Shown one piece after another: positions 30,564-41,200 of a stretch of 43,560 nt of DNA. Each line of letters opens with the position of its first letter. The first letter of the stretch is position 1. The notes beneath the pieces were generated by a model, which was not told where the DNA came from, did not search any database, and saw nothing but the letters and a program-made list of their open reading frames with translations. Both the position numbers and the translations under genes were made by a program. Source of the DNA: a virus; IMG/VR virus record IMGVR_UViG_3300044634_002173, positions 1-43,560 of that record; one strand, written 5' to 3'.

Positions 30564-32299
30564 TGGCACAGCAATTTGTTACCCAGCCAGCACCACCGTC
30601 AGCCTCTGACAATATGGAAGCTTTGTTTCTCAACCTAGCTGAGAACGTAGCTTACCGTCGTGCAAAACAAAACATGAAGGTAGCACAAAAGCAGGATCTT
30701 GAAGCTAAGATGGCTGCTGGATTGTTGCCCAAAACAGAAATCACAGTAACTGATGAAGGTTTCCAGTTTGCTGGCGAAGATAGTCCTATGGACCAGAGCG
30801 CTGCACGAGAAGCTTTTTATCGAGCTGTTGGTGGTCTTGACCCACGTGATGATAAAAGCCGCGGTGGCTTTACACAAGTTCAAGAACAAATGGTTCCAGG
30901 ACAAGCTGAACAGTTTGCTGCCCAGGTTGCACAAGCGCAACAAGCAGCTGCTGAAGCTATGCCAGAAGACATGGACGCATTGCAGCGTGGTAACTTTGCT
31001 GTAGCATCAGCACTTGCAGGAAACATTGGTGCAAAAGCAGCTACACCACGCACTATGCCACAGCCACAGTTGCCATCACAAAAATATGGCGATGGTCCTG
31101 TTGTTAATCCTAATAGCGCTGCATCTCAAACATTGTTTGCACCAGCTGATCAAGGTGTAACAATCAAAACTATTCCAATGGAAAAGTTTGATCCCAACAC
31201 ACCTATTCCTGTAAGGCTTTTATCTGAAGGTAACTCATCAGGTACAGGAGCAGCAAGCATTGGTTCAAAAGCAAGTGAGCTGCCACCAACACCTGCAAGT
31301 CTGGGTGCTATGTTGGCAAACAAAATTAGATCAGCTAAGCCTGTAGCTACCCCAACCAAAACAGAAACACCTGCACCAGCTCCTGATACAAAAATCAGGA
31401 TGACAGAAGGGGCAGGACAAAAGTGGAAAGGTGTAGGCAAAATCGACGTTGAAATGGAGCGTGGTGGTTTTGAAACACAGATGCCGACTGTTAGCGAAAA
31501 GACAACGATGGTACAGTCAGCGCAGTATGACGAAATTAAACGTTCAATCCCTAAGCTAGCTGGGTTGGCTGCACTTGAAAACTACGGTAACCAGATTATG
31601 ATGACCCGTGGGTATAATACTGGCGCACCTATGCAAGAAACATTTAGTGGATTACTGACACAGCGTGTTGCTGATTTGAAGCGTTGGGAAGAAGCAGCTA
31701 CAAAGTCTGGTGTTGCTACTACGCTTGAAAAGCAATCAGATCGTCGCACCAAGGTTGAAGGATCAAAGAATAAGCTGGGTGTAATGCAATCTGAGGAAAT
31801 GAAGACAGACATCCGTGTAAGTGGCGGAACTCTTAATGCACCTGCTCCATCGCCTGCAAGTATCATCCAAGCTAATGTTCCTTCTACAACTGCTGGCAAA
31901 ACAACTCAAATATCTTATAATGAACAAGGTGGAGCTCTTACAAGAGAAGCTTCAGGATTAGCGTTCCAATCTACTGGCACACTCAAGTTTACAGAAGGTA
32001 AAGGTATTGTCAACGTATTGCAATTGCAAGCAGAACGTGCAAGACAACTTGCAGGTGGTAACTATAGCGTTACAATTGAGAAAAAGGATAGCAACGGACA
32101 ACCTCAAGTAATTCATGTCAAAACTCCGACTGGCATAATTCAACTTGAGTATCAAGCCAATATGCAGCAAACAGAAATCAAAGACGAAAAAGGCAATGTA
32201 ATACAAACTCACGGTTGGAAAGTAAATGCGCCTGAAGGATTGAAGGTTGCAGAACTAGAACGATTTGCTGGACATATCCTTACAAGTGGTAATAAGTAA
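30563..32299 (+). CDS. Internal virion protein candidate, 578 aa
   Basis: No named family. It is a long A/Q/K-rich protein with an N-terminal helix (NMEALFLNLAENVAYRRAKQ), a P/A-rich low-complexity middle (about 200-290) and a mixed alpha/beta C-terminal third. It lies between the 255-aa ejection candidate and the giant gene, linked to both by 1-bp TAATG overlaps. The three-gene order small, medium, giant copies the arrangement of ejection proteins in short-tailed phages. Role by position. Confidence 0.6.
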   Translation: MAQQFVTQPAPPSASDNMEALFLNLAENVAYRRAKQNMKVAQKQDLEAKMAAGLLPKTEITVTDEGFQFAGEDSPMDQSAAREAFYRAVGGLDPRDDKSRGGFTQVQEQMVPGQAEQFAAQVAQAQQAAAEAMPEDMDALQRGNFAVASALAGNIGAKAATPRTMPQPQLPSQKYGDGPVVNPNSAASQTLFAPADQGVTIKTIPMEKFDPNTPIPVRLLSEGNSSGTGAASIGSKASELPPTPASLGAMLANKIRSAKPVATPTKTETPAPAPDTKIRMTEGAGQKWKGVGKIDVEMERGGFETQMPTVSEKTTMVQSAQYDEIKRSIPKLAGLAALENYGNQIMMTRGYNTGAPMQETFSGLLTQRVADLKRWEEAATKSGVATTLEKQSDRRTKVEGSKNKLGVMQSEEMKTDIRVSGGTLNAPAPSPASIIQANVPSTTAGKTTQISYNEQGGALTREASGLAFQSTGTLKFTEGKGIVNVLQLQAERARQLAGGNYSVTIEKKDSNGQPQVIHVKTPTGIIQLEYQANMQQTEIKDEKGNVIQTHGWKVNAPEGLKVAELERFAGHILTSGNK

Positions 32300-35200
32300 T
32301 GGCTAAAAACCGTAACAAGCAGCCTCAAAACGATTTTACGTTTGGCAATATTCCAGGTACAACAACAGGGGGAAGCGCAACACCACCACCTTCCCCTTCT
32401 CCGTTTGATCAAATACCAGGCACAGTCAATGTGCCGATGGAAAAGCCGACCGTACAATTCAAAGAATCACCCTTTGAAAATGATCCAGCTAAAAAGCAAC
32501 AGCACGAAGATTGGAAACGATATTCAGCTGCTGCTAAAAGTGCGACAATCCCAGATAAGGATGCTGGCATTCGTGCATCAATGGCCCGCAATGGTATCAT
32601 TGATATGCGTATGCAAGAGCTTACTCTTAATGGTGCTACAGAAAAGCTTAATGCTTATGCACGTAGTAAGAATCTACCTGGATACGACGAAAAGACTGTA
32701 GCTCAAGCTATTCAAGAGCAAGGTCTTAAGCTACCTAATATGGATGAGGCTGATCTATATGATCTAGCTAAAATGGCTAATGAGCGTCGTAGTGCCGAGG
32801 ATGCTCTTGATTTGATGCGTAAGAATTACGGTGTTAAAGACAACGTAACAAAAGCACGTACACAAAAAGCCCAACAAGAAACCAAAGCCAACGAGATAAA
32901 TAGTGATTGGGTTAAGACGCAACTAACCCCTACACCTATCAAACGTGTACTGGGACCTCAAGGTGTACCCCAAAATACTGGTCGCCCAGAAACAGGTGGT
33001 ATGCCAGCCAGTCTTGAAAAGCGCAAGCCTGAAGAACCTAAGTATGCGTTTACACGTGCTGATCTTAAGCGCACTCCTGAGTTTAAGTTGGAGCAGCGTG
33101 ACGACCAGATGGCAGCTAAGCGTCCTGAGTATGTAGCTGTACCATTCCAGTACAAGGGCGTAAAGCTTGGCAGTGACGGTATGCCTGAAGGTAGCATGCA
33201 GGTAAGCTCTGTGATGGTTCCTAGCACAATGCTGGGGGATACAGCAGCACTTAATAAGGTTGCCGAAGAAGAAGCTAAGTCAGCTGAGTTTGTAAGTGAA
33301 TTGTCGCCTCTTACGCAATTGCCTATCAAGCCGATAGCGTATATGGATGATAAGGATGGTGAGGAAACATTTACGGGTGACTATGAAATTGGCGACATTT
33401 CACAAGCATACCGTCAACTTGACAATGAGTTTCTCAGCAAGTTTACAACAGCTCTTCTTACTGACAAGTATTTGACAGGGGATGACAGGGTAGGTCTTGA
33501 TGCTGCACAAGGTTTGGCATTTGACCTGCTTAAGTACATGAAGTCTCAGTCAGTAGATGATGGTATTGCTGATGTTATTGCACAATCAGTGGACGTTGAC
33601 TCATGGCGTCCATTAACATCATGGTCTGGAGCAGTAGATGACTACGTATTGTCGCGAGTAAAAAGCCCAAATGTTAAACGTGTCTATGATGCGTTTAAGC
33701 AGCGTTACCAGCAGCTTGAACAGCTAAACGGAGCTAAACGTTTCTATGGTAAGAAATTGCCAAAGGAGTTGTTTTCCAGCGAGACAGGCGCTGTAGCAGC
33801 TCGCACAACTGCTGGTGGCGTAACGGGCTTTTATCGTGGTATGTTGGGTTGGATTGGTAAAGCTACTGAACGATATGCTGACATTGCAGAAGCCGATGCA
33901 GCACGAATGACAGCTGGCTTTGAACGGCCTAAATCAGATTATTCAGAACTAGACCAAGAAAACGAGCTATGGCGTTTTATCGTAGATCTTGGTACTAGCC
34001 GTGAAATTGATCCATCGTATGCAACCTATGATCCTGTATCTATTCCTAATGTAAGTGAGCTTCGTCAGCTTTTGCCACAGGCTATCGCTGATAATGAACG
34101 AGCTAAGAGCAAGCCAAACCTTGACGCAGCAGCCAAAGCACAAACAACTGTAGGTACCGATACATTTATCGAACAACTTGCTCCTGCTGTTGGTCAGCTT
34201 ATTGGTTCTATGTATGGTGGTCCTTTTAAGTTGTCATCTGCTGGTGTAATGAAAGCCAGTTCGTTTCTTCGTACCAGCAAGGTAGGCCAAACGATTTTGG
34301 GCAGTAAGTATATGCAGCAGCTGGGTCAGACGTTGCATAGCCTTGGACCTAATGTTATTCCTAACGTACAAGCAGCTACAGAAATGGCAGCCACGATGAG
34401 TATGGCTCACCTGCTTGAAACGTTCCCTAATGCCAACCCTGAAGAGCTTGAACAATCAGCTATTAGCGGCGCATTGTTTCCAGTTATAGGCAACATGATC
34501 ACACACCGAGTATTTATGCCACTTGTAACAAAGTGGAAGTCGGTGCAAGGAGTACTGGAAAATAGCAGTACACGTGCTGCGTATATGGATAACCTCATAA
34601 CAAAGTATGGGGAACAAAAGGGCATGGAAATCTTTGCCAAATCCGTAGATGCAGCCCGTGTACAAAAAGAACTGGCTTATGCTTTGGGTAATACAGTTGG
34701 TAACCCAATACAAGGTGGTATTGTAGCAAATCTTACAGGCCAAGAATATGATGGCGTAGCGTTTTGGCTTGACGCAATTATGGGTGCAGGTGCTAGTGGT
34801 CATTTAGCTAAGACCATCCGTGGTTTCAACCGTCCACTTGATGCTCGTGACATCCAAAGCTTTATTCGTGCGCGTGAAACAGAAGAAGCTATTGCAGATG
34901 CTAAGCGCTTTGCACGTGATATGCAAGGCGATACAAGCCCTATTGCTGACGAAGCCAATGCTAAGGTGGTTGAAGACATTGCGACGGATTCTGAGGCACC
35001 TATGGCTACTCCAGAGGATGCTCAGGTTGCACGTGAGACTGGAGAAACGGTAAAGAACATCGATCCTCCCACAGATGAAGAGCTAAACGAACAATACACC
35101 AAGGGCTATGAAGAGCTTTTGCGTGAACGTTTTGATGCTGACCGAGCTGTTTTGGACGTACGGGCAGGAGAAGCTACCCCAGTCAAGCTGTCAGAAATGA

Positions 35201-38200
35201 CAAGTCAAGAAGCATTTGCTGATGGATTCTCCGATATTCAGCGTGAAGCTCTTAACCTTATTCATCGTAACGCTCCCGATACAGATGTTATTTACCATCC
35301 AGGGCCAGACACATATTATGATACTGGCACAGGGACAATCTACATCAGCGAAAGTTTGCGGGGTACGGAAGGGGAACGCAATGCGTTGCTTCACGAAGGT
35401 ATTCATGCAGCTACTGTAGAGACACTACGCAAAGACCCAGCATTCCGCGATCAGATCTTGATGCTTAAGCAAAAAATTGAAGAAAGCAGTCTCTTTCAGA
35501 AGTGGATGAGCAAAGAAGAAAACTGGGAAAAGGCTTTGTACATGATGCAAAGTCCTGAAGAGTTTATTGCTGGTATTGTTGATAATGTCAATGGTGTTGC
35601 TGATGTAATCATGCAAGAGTCGCAAGGCTTTGGACGTCGCACTATTGATACGATTAAGGGAGCGTTTAACCGCGATGCAATGACAAACACAGACGTATTT
35701 GAATCTGTGCAAGATGTATTGCGAGCATTCCCACGTATGGAGGTGGTAAAGACTGCTGATCCACAACCATTTGGTGTAATCAATGATACGTTTGCTCAAG
35801 CTATGGGCGATCAACAGCCACAAAACACCGAGCTATTTGATCAGTTGACAAATGGTTTGGGCATTGATTTTATCCTAGATGATCATGAAACATTGGTTGA
35901 TCCTGACAGTAACCTTGGTCTATTCAAGGACTTAGCAAAGGCAATTAACCTAGCTTCTGAATCGGTTGATAAGAATCAAGCACGTACCAACAGCATTCGG
36001 TTTATCGATAATCTTAGGCGCTATGGTATTGAAGATGAGGTGGGGTATAAGTTCATCACTGATGGCATTACTGAAAAGTATGCTGATTGGGACAACTTTA
36101 CACCGCTGCGTAAGTCTGAAATCCTGTTGGAAGAAAGCAAGAAGCTTGTAGCTGATACAGGCATTGTGAGCAGATTGAAGGCATTGACAAAAGAGCGTGT
36201 AGACTTTGAAACAGATTTGCCAGCCTCAGAGATTGCTCGCCGTGATACGATCTCAATGCGTGATTTGTCTACAGTACTTGGCATGAAGAGTGTCAAGCGT
36301 TTGCAAAAGTGGATTAACGCCAACTTTGAAAAGCCTGAGTTTATCATGGACACGATAAACAAGGGTATTGACAAGCGCATTGACGATCTGTTTGGTCCTG
36401 TTGAAGCTGACAGTGAAGTGCTAGCTGATAACACCGAACGGGAAGCAATGGTCAACTCGTTTCGGGAAAAGGCAAACGAAGCTGTACGTGCTTATATCTT
36501 TAACAACCATAACATGTTGCCAGTAGCTCCTTTGGAATTGAGCAAAGATGTTAATGGCAAGGTATATCTAAATGCTATCGAGTCTAAGGATGGCGTAAGT
36601 GCAGCAACAGGTCGTAAGCTTATAACGGCTATTCAGAATCCAGTACCAATGTTCCGCCGTCTTAAGAACATTGCAGAAGGACTTAAGGCATCATCGTCTG
36701 GCAAGCCTTACCGTTTGTACAAAGACAAAGGTATTGATGTCTTAATTGACCAGTTAACTAATGCTAAAGTCGGCGTGGTTACTGACAGTAAGATGCTGGA
36801 GAATCATGGCTTTATCAAGGATAGCGCCAACATATCTGATGTCTTTCTCAATGATGTAAAGCCAGGATGGTTCTTTTTGCCAGGCACAGCCGAAGGCAAT
36901 ATGTGGCTTGACTTGAGCAGCTTGTTTACAGGCAAACCTAATCCTAACACACTCAAGCTTCTCACCCAAAAAGTAGAAACGATTAACCTCGTTGACTATC
37001 TCGACAGCGAGCAGACATGGGGTAAGCCAGGTGGCAATACAGCGGTACCTCGCGTATTGTCAGCTTTTGATTTGTGGAAGCTTGTGGACATGGCGAACAA
37101 GGGAGAATACTTTGATCTTACTGATCCTAAGACAAGTATCCTCAAAGGATTGTCTAATGAGATCTATGATGCTACCAAGCAAGGCAACCCAGTTGGTATT
37201 GCAAGCTGGTTCCAAGCAGCTATGTCAGATGCACCGACATTGGCTACGCAAGCTAATGAAGTCATTACTAAGCTTGCCAAATACTATGAAGCTAACGAAG
37301 CTGGTGTTAAACCACAGGTACGATATAAGCTTGATGGTGACGGTCGTGAACCACTCGTATCTGCGCTTACTGAGTTCTACCATAAGCTAACAGATTACGG
37401 TAATCAAAATACGATCGCCACTAAGCCAGGATCAGATAAGCCAATCAAGAATAGTAACAAGTATTACAACGTTGCTATTCAAGCATCCTATAACCACTAT
37501 AAGGATGTAAATACTCTTGAGACCATTTTGCAGTCTCGTGGCAAGCTTATTGATCCATTGGATCTAAACAAGATTGAACCTGAAAACCGTGAGACTGTAC
37601 GAGCTACATGGAAACAGAAGGGTGTTATCCTAGGCGACGATGGCTCTGTTAAGCTTAAGCAGTTTGTTCTTACTGACGCTTGGGCAGAAGCTAACCCAGA
37701 AATCTGGGCAGCTATATCTAACCAAGAAGAGGCAGTACGTAAACCATCAGATCATTTTGATGGTGGTACGCTCCTTATCAATAAAGCTACACACGACTTC
37801 TTGGCTGAAGCGTATAACAAATCAGCTGATACTACTGGTGGTCTAAAGTTTGGATACGGTGGTGACTGGATCTGGAAGTCGGCGTTGTCTGAGCAATACG
37901 ATACAGGCAACCCACTCGTTGATACGTTCTTCCAGAACTTGCGTGATCGTGGCATCAGTATGGTAGCTATGCAGTCTGCTATCAAGAGCAAGGGTAAGAA
38001 CTTCCAACGTCAGGATGTACTACGTGAAGGGGCATCAATGCCTACACGATATGTCTATGACCACAATGGCACGTTGCTAGGTGCAGAAGAAAACGGTCAG
38101 TACAAAGGTCTGACCCCAGAAGAATCTATTGCCCTACATGCTAATGGCAATGTTGATGTACCAGGTGCTATCCGTGAGTATGATCTTGTTGGCGATAACG

Positions 38201-41200
38201 CTCTTGGCTTTAACCACGTAGCTTCAGCCCCTGATGAAAATAGTTTCCGTGGCGTTAGCGTTTCGTTTGACCGTAGCCCATATGTCTATGGTGACCAAGG
38301 TGGCGTACTACGCAAAACAGTCCGTGGCTTGCATTCACGTATCGCTGAAAAGTTCGGGCGTACAATTAAAGCTGATAAAATGCTGCTTGCGACTGCACCA
38401 CTATCACAAGATCGCATTTTCAATGAGCTGCAAAGCGTAGTTAACCGCTACGATGTTGCAGAGATGAATCTTGCATCGGAAGATATTAGTACCAATCCAA
38501 GTTTAGCTGCTGTACTGCAATTCCCTAAAGGAACAAAGAAAGAAGTCCAAAACATTGCAAAGTATATCACCCATACGCTAGGTGGTAATGCTGATTACAC
38601 GGCTGATGTGTACGCAGAAAACATTTACGATCTGTACAAAGAAAACGAAGGCAACTTTGAGCAGTTTGTAACGCGGCTTCAAACATATCTTAATGACGAA
38701 GCACCAATATACGTACGTGATAAAATAGGCGGAGAGCTTGATATTCTACCTAGTGAAGGTGGATGGGATGTAACACCTGACAATGCTGATGTAATTGCTA
38801 ATCATATTAGGTTGCTGGCAACTAATGATGAGCAATTTATTTCAACCCAAGAACAAGAATACCTAGATGCTGCTAACAGTTATAAAGAGTATTTGGCTGG
38901 GCAGCAAAGTAGAGTTGCATCACAACGGGAAGGCATCCTCAAAGATATTGAGGACATCAAAAAGGTTTACAACCATGACAACGGTACAATTCGTAACAAG
39001 GATTTGTACAAGTATGTAAAGAGTCTTTTAGCTAAAGCCCAAGAATCTGAGCCAGGTAGCGATCTATTTGCTACGCCTGAAATCAAGCGTGCTGTTGTCC
39101 GTGGTATTGAGAATAGCTTGCTTGACGACAACTATGTTGCTGTACGCAATCTTCATCTGCTTGACGCTATCTATGGCAATGTTATCCATGGAGAAAACAC
39201 ACTACGTCAGCGCGTTATCACAAATGATTTTGATGCATCACGCAAGGCTAAAAGTCTTGGCAAGCTGTTCCGTTTGAACTTGTATGTCCCAGCCGACAAT
39301 CATGTTGAAGATGGTGCAGACATTTCTCGTATGTGGGCACGTATCGCAGCTGAAGAAGAAGCAGCTAAACTTGAACTGTCTGATGAAGATGCATTCGAGT
39401 TTATCAATGACAAGGTGCGTGAGCATGATGACTTTGTTGCTAATGAAGTAGTCGCAAAGCAAATACCTGATGGCAAGCTTAAAGCATATGACCAAGGTGT
39501 AATCCTTTCGGTTAACGATATTGACGCATACAATCGTCACGTACAGAAGCAACGGGCGCAAGGCAAAGACATACCATATCTACTGATGGGATCTAAGGTT
39601 GTAACAAAGCTTAACCCTCCAGATGGATTGGACAGTTACTCAGCACGTGTTCTCGTAGGTGCAGATAGCCGTAAGAATACTGGCATTATGGTTAACCACG
39701 AGTTTCTTACGCAAGAAATTGGTCGTGACTTTGATGGTGATGATTTTGGCATCCTGTTTGAAAACCCAGATTGGGGTGGCAAGTATCTTGATCTATGGGA
39801 TGAACTAGCTAAGCAAGGTTCGCATAAGGGTGATCCAGCCAAGAAGCAAGATCTAGGTAAGAATTTGCTTGGAATGCCATTTCCTAAAATCCCCGTTGAT
39901 CAACGCCAACAGTCACTCGACAATTTCAATAAAACACAAGAAGCGAACAGTGTAGGTCAGGATAAGATTGATCACGGTATTGCTCAGCTTAATACATGGT
40001 ATGAAGCATGGGGTTATATCGAAGACCGTAATCGTGGAGCAGCCAATCCAGTTGTACAAACAAACCGATTGCGCTTTACTATTGGAGGTTCTCCTGACCA
40101 ATGGCGTGTAGCTGATGCATACACCAAACAAGCCCAGTATGATACATGGGCTGGACTGCCATATCATCCACGCGATGTGTTTTTTGGTAGCCGAGTGATG
40201 GAGATTGAGATTGGTCTATGGCCTGACCATCCACAGTACAAAGAGTATGCAAATGCTATTAGGCGTTACAAAGACACTGGTACAGTAGTGCCATTGTTGA
40301 TGGAAGAGTTTTACAAAGCATACAAGTCAAACGTCCCAACTAAATCGACAGATAGTGTTGTGGCAGCTATACCGCACTACGTGCATAAGAATGAATACAG
40401 CCTGGCCAAGTATAATGATGGTACTGTCTACGGTGCTGGCATTGATGCGACCATCGCACAATATCAACAAATGCCTGAAGGTTTGACTGAAGGTCTTATT
40501 GATGCAACGACTCGTGCTATTAATGGTGAACCATTAACAAAACAGTACAAGTACATACCTGGTAATGTACTTAAACCAATTGAATCAACGTTGGCAACAT
40601 ATCAGAACCTGAGTAACAATACCTTTAACAACATCAAAGAGGTATTGAATACTCTCTATTACGCTTCTGATACTGATACTCAGACAAAAGATCGTTTGAA
40701 AGCTGTCGCCACGTCTTTTAAGGGGCTGTCGGCAGTTGATGCTCGTTTCGACTTTGTATCTAACATATCAGCTGATCCAATTGCAACAGGGTCTAATGCT
40801 ATCTTTACTAGCACGCCTGATAATCCTAATCACGTGACCAACCAGCTCGTATTAACTGAGATGTTGCAACGTGCTTATGGGCAGTCAAAAACCACGATTG
40901 AGATACCAGGTGCTGATGGCGTACGATGGAATATTACAGATGAGTCTGTAGTCCTGCAAACACCACATAATGAATATGGCATCGAAGAGATCTACGCCAA
41001 GGGCGATTACTCTGAAGGTATCAAGCAGTTGATGGAAGAAACTGGGCTGACAGCAGACCAGCTATTCCCTCCACACTTGATTATGCCAGCCGTTATGGAC
41101 AAGCGCGAAGTGCCATTGCGAAATATGCCTAATGAGCTTACTAAGCTTGGCAAGGAAAACCCAAACACGGTATTCCTGTTGACTCATGCTGACTTCCAAA

